From Bacteroidales bacterium (lineage in GTDB: Bacteria; Bacteroidota; Bacteroidia; Bacteroidales; WCHB1-69): 50,413 nucleotides of DNA. Made by a program: the position numbers and the translations under genes. Numbering within the stretch: position 1 is the stretch's first letter; each line of letters begins with the position of its first letter. The notes under the pieces were generated by a model, which saw only the letters and a program-made list of their open reading frames with translations, did not search any database and was not told where the DNA came from. Of this stretch, positions 7,253 through 16,051 are shown in pieces. The stretch covers positions 1 to 50,413 of the forward strand of contig JAITUN010000221.1 of NCBI GenBank assembly GCA_031286285.1. Reading direction: 5' to 3'.

Positions 7253-8104
7253 ATGCGAACAGGTATTTTTTTATTCCTTATAACAGTTACCATACTTATT
7301 ACTGCTTCATGCAACAAGAATGAGAGCGAGCCTGAAAAAGGAATTATTGAGATTCATTTTACACACTCCGTTGATGGCAAGCCTGTTCAATTCGACCAAC
7401 TCATTTACACAAACACTGCAGGAAACCAATTTATGATAACTGATATCAAATATTTTATTTCAAGGTTGATTTTTATTAATGAAGAGGGGAAATCGGTAGT
7501 GATTACCCAAGATGAGGGTATCCATTATGTAGATTGCGATTTGGGAAAAACTTTGCGTTGGAAAATTGGCACGATGCCTGATGGAAACTATACTGCTATC
7601 TCTTTTGTTTTTGGATTAGATGAAGAGGATAATATAAGCAACCGGTTTGTAAATCCTCCTGAGAGCAACTTCTCTTGGCCCAATTACATGGGAGGGGGAT
7701 ACCATTATATGCAAATCAACGGGAGGTTTTTGAACAAAGAGGGAAAAATCACAAACATGAACATTCACACCGGAATCGGGCAAATTTATAATGGAAACAA
7801 CGAAGTAACTGAATTTGTACAAAACTTTTTTACTGTAAATCTTCCTGTTAAATTTTCTATTAATGAAGACAATACAACAATACTTACAATAGACATGGAG
7901 ATATTGCGTTGGTTTGACACACCAAACGTATATAACTTTGACGAATATGGCACAGCCATCATGCAAAACCAGCACGCCCAACAAATGCTGAAAGAGAACG
8001 GGGGAAATGTGTTTGTTGAAATTATGAAGTATGAAGTTAGAAGTAAGAAATATGAAGAATATCTCCCCCGCTGGCGGGGGACTAAGGGAGTGAACAAAAA
8101 ATAG
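7253..8104 (+). CDS. MbnP-family lipoprotein
   Basis: A 283-residue predicted lipoprotein with a lipobox at LITASC (Cys20). The MbnP signature region NYMGGGYHYMQINGRF (144-159) and the later HTGIGQ (172-177) identify the family. Characterised MbnP binds copper and is modified by the di-haem partner MbnH; no mbnH gene is next door here, so the role in this organism is open. The family fold seems to end near NVFVEI (about 257). The remaining 26 residues (KYEVRSKKYEEY, then LPRWRGTKG) are encoded by degenerate 7-bp repeats plus a GC-rich palindrome. That suggests the original stop was lost or overwritten and the frame was extended. Confidence 0.85.
   Translation: MRTGIFLFLITVTILITASCNKNESEPEKGIIEIHFTHSVDGKPVQFDQLIYTNTAGNQFMITDIKYFISRLIFINEEGKSVVITQDEGIHYVDCDLGKTLRWKIGTMPDGNYTAISFVFGLDEEDNISNRFVNPPESNFSWPNYMGGGYHYMQINGRFLNKEGKITNMNIHTGIGQIYNGNNEVTEFVQNFFTVNLPVKFSINEDNTTILTIDMEILRWFDTPNVYNFDEYGTAIMQNQHAQQMLKENGGNVFVEIMKYEVRSKKYEEYLPRWRGTKGVNKK
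8024..8058 (+). repeat. Degenerate heptamer array in the MbnP C-terminal tail
   Basis: Five units (ATGAAGT, ATGAAGT, TAGAAGT, AAGAAAT, ATGAAGA). The reverse complement reads TTCATAC, TTCTAAC and TTCTTAC, linking it to the CTAACTT-type units at 202-264. It is translated as MKYEVRSKKYEE. Confidence 0.8.
8065..8080. repeat. GC-rich palindrome CCCCCGC-TG-GCGGGGG
   Basis: A perfect 7-bp-arm inverted repeat with a 2-bp centre, very GC-rich against its AT-rich surroundings, within the last codons of the MbnP gene. Palindromic elements of this kind recur between genes in many Bacteroidota genomes (recalled, not checked). It could act as a transcript-stabilising hairpin before kamE. Confidence 0.85.
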
Positions 8105-8131
8105 ATCTTTAAATTATTAAATCACTATATT

Positions 8132-8923
8132 ATGAGCTGCGGACTTTACTCATCGAAAGCAACCTCTTTCGACAAAACCTTAGACCTAACCAAAGTAAAA
8201 CCTTACGGAGACACGATGAACGACGGAAAAATTCAACTTAGTTTCACGTTACCGGTACCTGCCTGCGAAGAATCTATGGAGGCTGCCAAACAACTGTTGA
8301 AGAAAATAGGTTTTGATGACCCTCAAGTTGTTTTCTACAAAGAACTAACGGAGGGGTTTACTTTCTTTAACTGCTACGGCAACTGTACCCAAAGTGTGGA
8401 CTTTTCCACCATTCAAGTTCCCAAAGTGGAGTCTAATAAGATGGATATGCATGAAACAGACCATTTCATTCGTCAACATATTGGCAGAAAGATTGTGGTG
8501 TTAGGAGCCAGCACCGGAACCGATGCGCATACCGTTGGTATTGATGCTATTATGAACATGAAAGGGTACGCGGGACACTACGGTTTAGAGCGTTACGAAA
8601 TGATTGATGCCTACAACTTAGGCAGTCAGATTCCGAATGATGAGTTTATTGCAAGAGCCATTGAATTGAAAGCCGATGCTCTGTTGGTTTCGCAAACAGT
8701 TACCCAAAAAGATGTGCATATTGGAAATTTGGTTGAACTGATTGAAATGCTGGAGGCTGAAGGATTGCGAGACAAGTTATTGGTAATTTGTGGAGGACCG
8801 CGCATCTCTCACGAATTAGCAAAAGAATTGGGCTACGACGCAGGTTTCGGAATGAACTCATACGCTGATGACGTTGCCTCCTTTATTGCAACCCAAATAG
8901 CAAAAAGAAAAGAATTAAGATAA
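8132..8923 (+). CDS. kamE: Beta subunit of adenosylcobalamin-dependent lysine/ornithine aminomutase (KamE-type)
   Basis: A 263-residue cytoplasmic subunit that carries coenzyme B12 in lysine 5,6-aminomutase, an enzyme of lysine fermentation. The cobalamin ligand His133 is in the DAHTVG motif, and Lys144 (NMKGYAG), which forms the Schiff base with PLP, is present at the same number as in the clostridial enzyme. The N-terminus (GLYSSKA...VKPYGDTMNDGK) matches the family closely. Ornithine 4,5-aminomutase is the main alternative, but its B12 subunit is much larger. The alpha subunit (kamD) and the other fermentation genes (kamA, kdd, kce, kal) are not in this window, which is unusual because kamD normally lies directly upstream. 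The gene begins 27 bp after the MbnP gene. Confidence 0.93.
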   Translation: MSCGLYSSKATSFDKTLDLTKVKPYGDTMNDGKIQLSFTLPVPACEESMEAAKQLLKKIGFDDPQVVFYKELTEGFTFFNCYGNCTQSVDFSTIQVPKVESNKMDMHETDHFIRQHIGRKIVVLGASTGTDAHTVGIDAIMNMKGYAGHYGLERYEMIDAYNLGSQIPNDEFIARAIELKADALLVSQTVTQKDVHIGNLVELIEMLEAEGLRDKLLVICGGPRISHELAKELGYDAGFGMNSYADDVASFIATQIAKRKELR

Positions 8924-8938
8924 ATTATTACCCAACCT

Positions 8939-9937
8939 TCATTTATTTTTAAAGAAAAGCGCATCGTTCAACACAATACGAACTCCTGCCATATAGTTGA
9001 AACAAAGATTGGTATAGAAACTCGGCAAATTTTTATTATTCCCAAAACTGGCTACAGATAGTTGAAAAACAGGATCTAAGGATACTGTTGGATGAACCGC
9101 AATTTTGAGTCCGGCAGTTACAGTAAAACCATAACCAACTCCAGACCAAACCCTATAATTAGGCATAGTCTGAATACCGGGAATATAATTGGGGTTTTTT
9201 GCCATTGCCATTAAATTAAACTTATGTCCTTCTATAAATACATCAAAACTCTTAATATCAATATAAGTAAAAAGAGCGCCAATGGAAATAAACGGTTTTG
9301 CGATGGCATGTAGATGCAAAATATATCCTACTGAAAAATCAATATAGTGTCGGTCTTCTTTAGCAACCAAACTCTCCCACCTGCTGTAATTTGGATTCTC
9401 TTTGTTTCCGGGCGGCACACCCGGAAAAGTAAAATAAAAGCGATTTTGTGAGGTTAATCTTCTAAATGAATAACTGAGTTCAATATACCAATTATTTTGA
9501 AACCTATATCTTGCGCCTAATGCAATATCCATAGTAATATTGTAGCCGGATTTTTGGTTGTAATCATGTTCTAACTTCATTGTATCAATATAAGGGTACT
9601 CTCGTCTCAAAACTTGAAATATCTCTTCTCTATAATATTTGTTATTAAAAATCAATCCGAGGTTGATATTATTTTCGGGGGCGCCGTTGTAATAGTTAGC
9701 AGTTTTTTTACTGCCCATATAAATCCCTCCCCCAATAAATAGCTCAAAACCATTTAGTTTCCACGGTTTGTCGGAATAATATCCCTCATCTGAAGTTTTA
9801 TCTTTCACAAATGAAGCCAACGGCGATTTTTCATTATCTGCTTTAGGGTAAATGGGATAGTCTATCAAGTTATCGTTTTTTGAAAATCCGCTAAATAGAA
9901 TTAATAAACATACTGTTGTTAAGAAAATATTCTTCAT
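8939..9937 (-). CDS. Predicted outer-membrane beta-barrel protein, unknown function
   Basis: A 332-residue protein with an N-terminal signal peptide (about 1-19). From about residue 60 onward, alternating hydrophobic/aromatic strands are typical of a small beta-barrel (ELFIGGGIYMG, ITMDIALGARYRF, WYIELSYSFRR, HYIDFSVGYIL, PFISIGALFTYI, GFTVTAGLKIAV, YMAGVRIVL). I recognise no named family. It is the last gene of an apparent gldH operon (38 bp after the preceding gene) and converges with kamE, the two stops being 15 bp apart. Confidence 0.75.
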   Translation of the reverse strand: MKNIFLTTVCLLILFSGFSKNDNLIDYPIYPKADNEKSPLASFVKDKTSDEGYYSDKPWKLNGFELFIGGGIYMGSKKTANYYNGAPENNINLGLIFNNKYYREEIFQVLRREYPYIDTMKLEHDYNQKSGYNITMDIALGARYRFQNNWYIELSYSFRRLTSQNRFYFTFPGVPPGNKENPNYSRWESLVAKEDRHYIDFSVGYILHLHAIAKPFISIGALFTYIDIKSFDVFIEGHKFNLMAMAKNPNYIPGIQTMPNYRVWSGVGYGFTVTAGLKIAVHPTVSLDPVFQLSVASFGNNKNLPSFYTNLCFNYMAGVRIVLNDALFFKNK

Positions 9938-9975
9938 ATAGATTTTACTTTGAGATCCTGTATAATGAATCCTTC

Positions 9976-10578
9976 TTAATAAGGTATTTGAACAGGAATT
10001 AGTTTTTCAAAATTAATTGTTTCTGAAATAGAATAATAACGATTTCCAAACTCTAAAAAATAGGTATCACTCCAAAGAACGACACTCACTTTATCTATTT
10101 CCATCCCTTTAATCTTTACCAAATTTTTGTTACGATTATAGGTTATTTTATTTTTAATAGGGGTACTCCATTGTTGGATTTCGAAAGACTGAAAAAAATC
10201 ATCGGGGATTTTTGCTTCTTGTTTCTCTTGAGTTAAAAATTTTACTTTAACTACTCTTGTGTTTAGCAGCCTGTCTGAAAAAACATCATCTCTTACCTCA
10301 GCATCAATAGAAAACTCTGTTTCATATTCAGAAATTTCATCTTCAGGTTGTTCATCAATAATACTCTCACTATAAACAGTTTCTTCAGGAATAATATCAA
10401 CATTTTGTTTTTTGGGCTTAAGTGGCTTTTCAATATAAACAGTATCAACATGCTTAACAACCTCTTTTTTCTCAATAATTTTAGGAATCTTAGGAATGTT
10501 TACATCAAAATAATATATTAAAGCACAAATCAATATTCCTACTAACAAACCAATAAAAAACAAGATACCTTTATTCAT
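9976..10578 (-). CDS. Membrane-anchored protein of unknown function
   Basis: A 200-residue protein with a single N-terminal transmembrane segment (about residues 4-24, ILFFIGLLVGILICALIYYF). A charged, low-complexity stretch rich in Lys, Glu and Pro (about 28-95) follows, then a C-terminal globular part (about 105-200) with beta-like segments. The layout suggests a periplasmic domain on a flexible stalk from the inner membrane. Its start overlaps the gldH stop by 4 bp, so it is translationally coupled to gldH. I cannot assign a family. Confidence 0.75.
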   Translation of the reverse strand: MNKGILFFIGLLVGILICALIYYFDVNIPKIPKIIEKKEVVKHVDTVYIEKPLKPKKQNVDIIPEETVYSESIIDEQPEDEISEYETEFSIDAEVRDDVFSDRLLNTRVVKVKFLTQEKQEAKIPDDFFQSFEIQQWSTPIKNKITYNRNKNLVKIKGMEIDKVSVVLWSDTYFLEFGNRYYSISETINFEKLIPVQIPY

Positions 10579-11048
10579 TTTTGAAGAGTTATACCAAAAT
10601 CTGTAATTCCTTTTAAATCAATTTCTCTCATTGCTTGTTGCGCCTTAAAAACATAGTTTCCTGTTTGTTGAAACCGTACTTTTGATTTTAATACAAACCT
10701 GTTTTCTTTTATTTTTCCTGATCCTTTTCCTGTCCATCTTCCGTATGCATCACATAAAATACAATTTAATGTATCTGTAAATATTGAATTGTCTGGAAAC
10801 TGAGTTGTGAAGAAAAGATATAGATATTGATAGGGGTAGTCGGTGGTATTCCTTACATCAATGTATATATTATAAAATTGTAAAGAATCTGTGATTGAAA
10901 ATTCATAAGTCAAAACAGAATCCATATTCCAAATTTCATTAGGGAGAGTATTTGATTTGTGAAAAAAAGTATTATTATTACACGAAAATATACTATAGGC
11001 GCAGAATATCAAAAAGAAAATAAACTTAATTCTATTTTTTTTGTTCAT
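10575..11048 (-). CDS. gldH: GldH-family lipoprotein
   Basis: A 157-residue predicted lipoprotein, counted from the Met at 11048. This start is preferred over one 33 bp upstream because it gives a compact signal peptide with a lipobox (YSIFSC) and has an AAAGGTG ribosome-binding site. GldH hallmarks are present: IWNMDSVLTYEF, an NTTDYPYQYLYLFF segment, DAYGRWTGKGSGKI, and a C-terminal QAMREIDLKGITDFGI. In Flavobacterium johnsoniae GldH is needed for gliding; in non-gliding Bacteroidia its role is less clear. Here it leads an operon with an anchored membrane protein and an outer-membrane barrel. Confidence 0.88.
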   Translation of the reverse strand: MNKKNRIKFIFFLIFCAYSIFSCNNNTFFHKSNTLPNEIWNMDSVLTYEFSITDSLQFYNIYIDVRNTTDYPYQYLYLFFTTQFPDNSIFTDTLNCILCDAYGRWTGKGSGKIKENRFVLKSKVRFQQTGNYVFKAQQAMREIDLKGITDFGITLQK

Positions 11049-11293
11049 TTTCACACCTTTATTTTTGTTTAATATGCTCATTTACAATAAGAAACGAATG
11101 TTTTTATAGTAATAATTTCCGATATGCGAAATAACAAAAAAAATAATGTTTTACGAAAGAGTAAAAATGTTGGGAATAATAATAGTTTTTTTATTATTTA
11201 TACTATTTTTGGCGCGATTTTTCAAGATAAGTTTTTGAACTTTCTGTTTTTTAAAATTTAATAAAAAAAATAACTTATAGAAACTTTTTAACA

Positions 11294-12502
11294 ATGATAA
11301 AATACGCTGACATTATTTCTGCCCAGCAAACGATGCGCGATACGATAAAAAGTACAGCACTTATGCCCACGAAAACATTTTCGAAATTAGCGGGTACGAA
11401 TATCTTAATGAAATTGGAAAATTTGCAAACCACAGGCTCTTTTAAGGTGAGGGGTGCTTTCAACAAGATTTTTCACTTAACGAACGATGAGAAGAGATGT
11501 CCGGTGGTGGCTGCTTCTGCTGGTAATCATGCACAAGGTGTTGCATTCTCAGCTAACAAATTAGGGCTGAAGAGTACAATTTTTATGCCTACATTTACCC
11601 CTCCCACCAAAGTGAATGCTACCCGCTCTTATGGAGCCGATGTGATTTTAGTAGGTGATTCCTTTGATGATGCTTTTGCGGCTTCTCAACGGTATTGCCA
11701 AACCCATAATGCTACATATATACATCCTTTTAACGACCCAAAAATTATAGCGGGACAAGGTGTAGTGGGATTAGAAATCTTTCTTCAATGTCCTGATGTT
11801 GATACTGTTATTGTTCCTATTGGAGGAGGAGGCCTGATAAGCGGTATTGCGATTGCAATTAAAGAGATGAACCCTGCAATTAAAATTATTGGCGTAGAAG
11901 CCGAAAACACAGCTTCCATGCGAGCCTCCCACGAAAAAGGAGAAATTGTAACACTTCCCTCTGCTCATTCCATTGCTGATGGAATTGCAGTGAAACGACC
12001 GGGTGACATCACATTTGAGATAATAGAAAAAAATGTTGATGAATTGATTACTGTTAGCGACACCGAAATCGCACACGCTGCTTATTTGATGCTGCAACGA
12101 GGCAAACTACTTGTTGAACCTTCAGGCGCAGCAGCGTTAGCAGCAGCAATTACTAAAAAATCAAAATACATGGGAAAAATGGTTGTTCCTGTTATCTCTG
12201 GTGGTAATATTAATATGAGTCTTTTGCAGCAAATTGTTGAGCAAGGTATGTGTTTAGAGGGATTACGTACTACAATTCAAGTAATTTTACCGGATCAAGC
12301 AGGCGAATTGCAAAAAATTATTGCGATTTTAGATAACCTCAAAGTCAACATTCAAGATATTATTCATGAACGCTCTATTAATGCGGTCCCCGTTGGACAT
12401 GTTATGGTGTTAGTAACTATTAATCTGCAGAATAAAAAACAGTTGGATACAATCAAAGAGGAATTAGCAAGTAGAGGCTTAAGTTGTCGGGTGATTCATT
12501 GA
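11294..12502 (+). CDS. ilvA: Threonine ammonia-lyase (threonine dehydratase) with ACT domain
   Basis: A 402-residue PLP enzyme converting threonine to 2-oxobutanoate and ammonia. The PLP lysine is Lys51 in GSFKVRGA; the phosphate loop is GGGGLISG (about 176-183) and SGGNINMS occurs near residue 308. A single C-terminal ACT-like domain (about 325-402) is the shorter architecture common in Bacteroidota, unlike the double ACT of E. coli IlvA. It could serve isoleucine synthesis or threonine fermentation; no ilv genes are nearby, so catabolism is plausible. The 245-bp AT-rich region upstream holds no gene. Confidence 0.93.
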   Translation: MIKYADIISAQQTMRDTIKSTALMPTKTFSKLAGTNILMKLENLQTTGSFKVRGAFNKIFHLTNDEKRCPVVAASAGNHAQGVAFSANKLGLKSTIFMPTFTPPTKVNATRSYGADVILVGDSFDDAFAASQRYCQTHNATYIHPFNDPKIIAGQGVVGLEIFLQCPDVDTVIVPIGGGGLISGIAIAIKEMNPAIKIIGVEAENTASMRASHEKGEIVTLPSAHSIADGIAVKRPGDITFEIIEKNVDELITVSDTEIAHAAYLMLQRGKLLVEPSGAAALAAAITKKSKYMGKMVVPVISGGNINMSLLQQIVEQGMCLEGLRTTIQVILPDQAGELQKIIAILDNLKVNIQDIIHERSINAVPVGHVMVLVTINLQNKKQLDTIKEELASRGLSCRVIH

Positions 12503-12567
12503 TTTTTCTTGAGGGCTGGTGTACAGAATTGCAAATTCAACTCATTATGTAATACCATACATTCTTA

Positions 12568-13740
12568 TTATATCATTTTCAACGCTTCATTAAGATCGTT
12601 CATTAAGTCTTTCGCATTTTCTAATCCCACAGAGATACGAATATCTCCGAAAGAGATTCCCATGTTGGAAAACTGGTCGGGAGAGAGTTCTTTCATATAA
12701 CTGATTGCGGGTGCATAAACCAAACTCTCAAACCCTCCCCAACTTACCCCCTTGTGAAACATTTTCAAAGCATTATAAAATGTTTTAATTTTAGCTATAT
12801 CGTTCGTTTTCAATCGAAAAGAGAGTAATCCGCTATAGCCTGACATCTGTTTTTTCCCTAAATGATATTGTGGAAATGAAGGTAACCCAGGATAACGAAC
12901 TAATTCAATTTTAGAATGTTCTTCCAAAAAAAGCGCTATTTTCATTGCATTTTCTTGATGGCGCTGCATCCGAATAGGCAAGGTGCGCAGACTTCTGATT
13001 AACAACCACGCTTCGAAAGGGGATATTTTGCCTCCGAGCCACTCATATTCTTTTACAAAAAGTTCACCCATATCCTTATTATTACCCATAATTGCACCCG
13101 CAACCAAATCACTGTGTCCTCCCAAATATTTTGATACGGAATGAACCTCAATATCAATACCTAAATCCAAAGGATGTTGAAATAGAGGAGTAGCCCAAGT
13201 ATTGTCACATATTGTTTTTATGTTGTTTTCTTTTGCAATTAATGCAACCGATTCCAAATCTTGCAAAGAGAATACAATAGAAGATGGAGACTCTAAGTAG
13301 ATTAGAGATGTGTTTTTACGAACATTGTCACGATAATCGTCCAAATTTTCTCCTGAAATATAAGTAGTTTCAATATTCAATTTCTCTCTCAAATAGTTAG
13401 TCATGAAATTAGAAGTTGGTCCATACACATTTTTCACTGCAATAATATGGCTATTAGGTTTTACACAATAGAGAATTGCTGCTGAAATGGCTGCCATTCC
13501 TGAAGTGAATAATATTGTACGGTCGGAATGAGTAATTTCGGATAGTTTCTTCTCTGCAAAGTCAACAGTCGGGTTTTTGCCACGAGAATAGATATAGGAT
13601 TTATGTCTTGATTCAAAAGCTTTGTCAATAGCATCCCAATCAGCAAAAGAGAAAAGGGAGTTTTGAAAAATGGGAGGCACAACAGCCCTTTCATATTGAT
13701 GCTCAGAATCGTGACAGAGAATTGTTTCGAATGAAAACAT
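12568..13740 (-). CDS. PLP-dependent Cys/Met metabolism lyase (cystathionine lyase / methionine gamma-lyase type)
   Basis: A 390-residue enzyme of the trans-sulfuration family. The Schiff-base lysine is Lys204 in SVSKYLGGHSD, Asp179 (CDNTWATP) would bind the PLP pyridine nitrogen, and SRGKNPT (52-58) and the TSGMAA segment are typical. The reaction could be beta-elimination of cystathionine, gamma-elimination of methionine or cystathionine gamma-lysis; sequence alone does not decide. It lies convergent with threonine ammonia-lyase, and both could feed 2-oxoacids into fermentation. Confidence 0.88.
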   Translation of the reverse strand: MFSFETILCHDSEHQYERAVVPPIFQNSLFSFADWDAIDKAFESRHKSYIYSRGKNPTVDFAEKKLSEITHSDRTILFTSGMAAISAAILYCVKPNSHIIAVKNVYGPTSNFMTNYLREKLNIETTYISGENLDDYRDNVRKNTSLIYLESPSSIVFSLQDLESVALIAKENNIKTICDNTWATPLFQHPLDLGIDIEVHSVSKYLGGHSDLVAGAIMGNNKDMGELFVKEYEWLGGKISPFEAWLLIRSLRTLPIRMQRHQENAMKIALFLEEHSKIELVRYPGLPSFPQYHLGKKQMSGYSGLLSFRLKTNDIAKIKTFYNALKMFHKGVSWGGFESLVYAPAISYMKELSPDQFSNMGISFGDIRISVGLENAKDLMNDLNEALKMI

Positions 13741-13879
13741 TTATACAGGATTTAAGGAGATTTTGATTTAATACTTTCAAGGCATAATTGGCATGCCGAT
13801 TGTTCAGGGGTTATTTTTGTGGCGAAAGTATAAAAAATCAATAAAGAAATAGGCATGCTTTTTCGTTTGAAAAATAGTA

Positions 13880-13887
13880 TACATTTG
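13880..13887 (+). promoter_or_regulatory. Bacteroidota -7 element (TACATTTG)
   Basis: A match to TAnnTTTG 26 bp before the start codon of the lipoprotein gene. The only nearby TTTG (13866-13869) is too close for a normal -33 spacing, so the assignment rests on the -7 element alone. Confidence 0.45.
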
Positions 13888-13913
13888 CAATTCATTTTTT
13901 ACAAATTTTAGAT

Positions 13914-14888
13914 ATGAAAAATTCTATACTTATCTCATTTATTATTTTAACGCTTTGGATTGCAGCCTGCAATTCAAATCAATCGAAATCCCCTATAGAA
14001 GCACAGAAATCGGTTGAGTATCCGGTAGGTTACATTTCTCATCATATTAGTACCGACTTGTATGACAAGACAGAACTATATCCTCTTGAAGATAATTTTC
14101 TTGAAAATTTTCTTCAAATCTATTCTCAGTATAAAGGAATACAGCCTGTTATGGCTACTGCACTTCCTAAAGAATGGGGTGTAGTTCTTGTGGAGAGGTT
14201 ACAAGAAGGGAGGGAACTTTATCAGGTTCAATCTCAAAACAGGGAGTGGGTATTTCTGATAATTACTTCAGGATATGGAACCCAGCGGATTTTAGATATC
14301 CTACCTGTTGCAATTAATTTGACAAATCAAACGCAGGATATACTTGAAACTGAGATTTGGACCACTGAAAGAGAAGTAGATGAAACATTTTCAATAACAA
14401 GAAAATATGAATGGAAACGTTCTATAGAACATGTTACCCAAAAAGAGTATGAAGATAATCCGGCTAAATATTTTAACTCACAAACGATTAACAATAAATA
14501 TTTTATCAATGACAATTATTGTTTTGAAAAAATTATTTCAGAAGATATTCCCAACTATTCTGCAGTTATTTTTTATTATAGAGGGGAAAAACCTGAAGAG
14601 TATGAGGAAATTGTTCAGATGTTATGTGCATTTTGCGAAGACCATGATATTTTATTTGCTGAAGTACATAATAATTTTAACCAATTTGAATTGTTTGATT
14701 ATAAACTCAACTTAGTAGCGACTTTGGATGTTACATCTTTTATGGATTTACAGGAGGGTTTTATTTTTTTGAAAAAAGATGATGTTCCGAAGACAGTACC
14801 TTTTGGTAGTTTTGAGCGATTGAAAATTGAAGTAAAGCGTTATTTTAGGATTGTAGAAACAAAAAAATTAGAAGAGCGGATTTTATAA
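13914..14888 (+). CDS. Predicted lipoprotein of unknown function
   Basis: A 324-residue protein with a clear lipobox (LWIAAC, Cys19), so it is probably anchored to a cell membrane after lipid modification. The mature part is acidic, with no motif that I recognise. It is flanked by the Cys/Met lyase (divergent) and rlmN (convergent) and appears to be a single-gene unit with its own promoter. Confidence 0.8.
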   Translation: MKNSILISFIILTLWIAACNSNQSKSPIEAQKSVEYPVGYISHHISTDLYDKTELYPLEDNFLENFLQIYSQYKGIQPVMATALPKEWGVVLVERLQEGRELYQVQSQNREWVFLIITSGYGTQRILDILPVAINLTNQTQDILETEIWTTEREVDETFSITRKYEWKRSIEHVTQKEYEDNPAKYFNSQTINNKYFINDNYCFEKIISEDIPNYSAVIFYYRGEKPEEYEEIVQMLCAFCEDHDILFAEVHNNFNQFELFDYKLNLVATLDVTSFMDLQEGFIFLKKDDVPKTVPFGSFERLKIEVKRYFRIVETKKLEERIL

Positions 14889-14955
14889 TTTAACTTTTGT
14901 TTGGCTTTTTCAAAGCGTTTTTTCTATAAATGAAAAGAGAACTTAAAATACAGAT

Positions 14956-14977
14956 AAGAAGTTACTAGTATCTTCTT
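14956..14977. terminator. Inverted repeat between convergent genes, possible terminator
   Basis: AAGAAG and CTTCTT flank a self-complementary TACTAGTA, ending 3 bp from the rlmN stop codon and about 90 bp past the lipoprotein stop. A T-rich run (TTGTTTTA) follows on the plus strand. The stem is weak (AT-rich, with a T-T mismatch). Confidence 0.35.
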
Positions 14978-14980
14978 GTT

Positions 14981-16021
14981 TTACCTTAAAACAGTTTTCG
15001 CGACCAACTGTCCGCACGCTGCTGCAATATCCTTTCCTCTACTTTGTCGCACGTTGACAATTAGATTTTTAGTCTCTAGATAAGCAGTAAAAGCCGCTTT
15101 TTTTTCAGGTGTAGAAGATTGAAATTGCGTCTCCGTTGCGTTGTATTCAATGATATTGATTTTCACAGGAAACACTTTACAAAACAGACACAATTTTTTT
15201 GCATCTTCCAAACTATCATTTATGTTGTTCAACAAAAGATACTCAATAGTAATTCTTTGGTTGGTCTTTTCCACATAATATTGCAATGCTTTTGTTAATT
15301 CTTCAAGAGTATAGATTTGGTTTGCAGGGATTAGCAATGTGCGCTTATCATTATCAGCAGTATGGAGCGATAGTGCCAAGTTTGCCTTAAACCCATCATC
15401 TGCCAATTTTCTTATTTTTTCAGGGATGCCCACAGTTGACAATGTAATACGCGACGGAGAGATTCCGTTTCCATCGGGAGCAGTCATTATATTAATTGCT
15501 TTGAACACATTATCGTAGTTCATCAGCGGTTCTCCCATGCCCATAAAAACGATATTACTGATGGAGATTCCGAATAGTTTTTCAGCTCGCCGGTTCATTA
15601 ATACATATTGGTCAATAATCTCCCAAAAGTGGAGTTGACGTTTAAGCCCGAGCGTTCCTGTAGCACAAAACGTACACTTGAGGGGACAGCCTACTTGCGA
15701 GGAGATACAAGCAGTGACTCGATTATGAGACGGAATAAGCACACCTTCAATCTGTTCGTTATCAAACAGACGAAAAAGAAACTTTGTAGTTTTATCGAAA
15801 CTCACTACCTCTTTACAAATTTCTGTTTGTAGAAAAGAGAAACTCTCTTTCAATGTTTCTTGCAGATTCTTTGGAATATTAATCATTTCTTCAAAAGAAG
15901 TTACATTTTTTTTCCATAACCAATCTTGTAATTGCTTCGCTCGAAAAGATCTTTCATTATGCTGTTGCAAAAACGCAATCAGTTGTTTGGAAGAGGTTTC
16001 TCTAATATCCATAATTAACAT
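14981..16021 (-). CDS. rlmN: Dual-specificity 23S rRNA/tRNA adenine-C2 methyltransferase
   Basis: A 346-residue radical SAM enzyme that methylates A2503 of 23S rRNA and A37 of some tRNAs. The 4Fe-4S cysteines are Cys112, Cys116 and Cys119 (CPLKCTFC). The second catalytic cysteine is Cys336 (AAACGQL). GMGEPLMNYDN and the SLHTADND segment are family hallmarks. The start may be the Met at 16012 instead, giving MDIRETS. The nadB gene lies 30 bp upstream on the same strand, so the two may be co-transcribed. Confidence 0.96.
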   Translation of the reverse strand: MLIMDIRETSSKQLIAFLQQHNERSFRAKQLQDWLWKKNVTSFEEMINIPKNLQETLKESFSFLQTEICKEVVSFDKTTKFLFRLFDNEQIEGVLIPSHNRVTACISSQVGCPLKCTFCATGTLGLKRQLHFWEIIDQYVLMNRRAEKLFGISISNIVFMGMGEPLMNYDNVFKAINIMTAPDGNGISPSRITLSTVGIPEKIRKLADDGFKANLALSLHTADNDKRTLLIPANQIYTLEELTKALQYYVEKTNQRITIEYLLLNNINDSLEDAKKLCLFCKVFPVKINIIEYNATETQFQSSTPEKKAAFTAYLETKNLIVNVRQSRGKDIAAACGQLVAKTVLR

Positions 16022-16051
16022 AGAAACATAAAAAACAGTTTTTACAATAAA

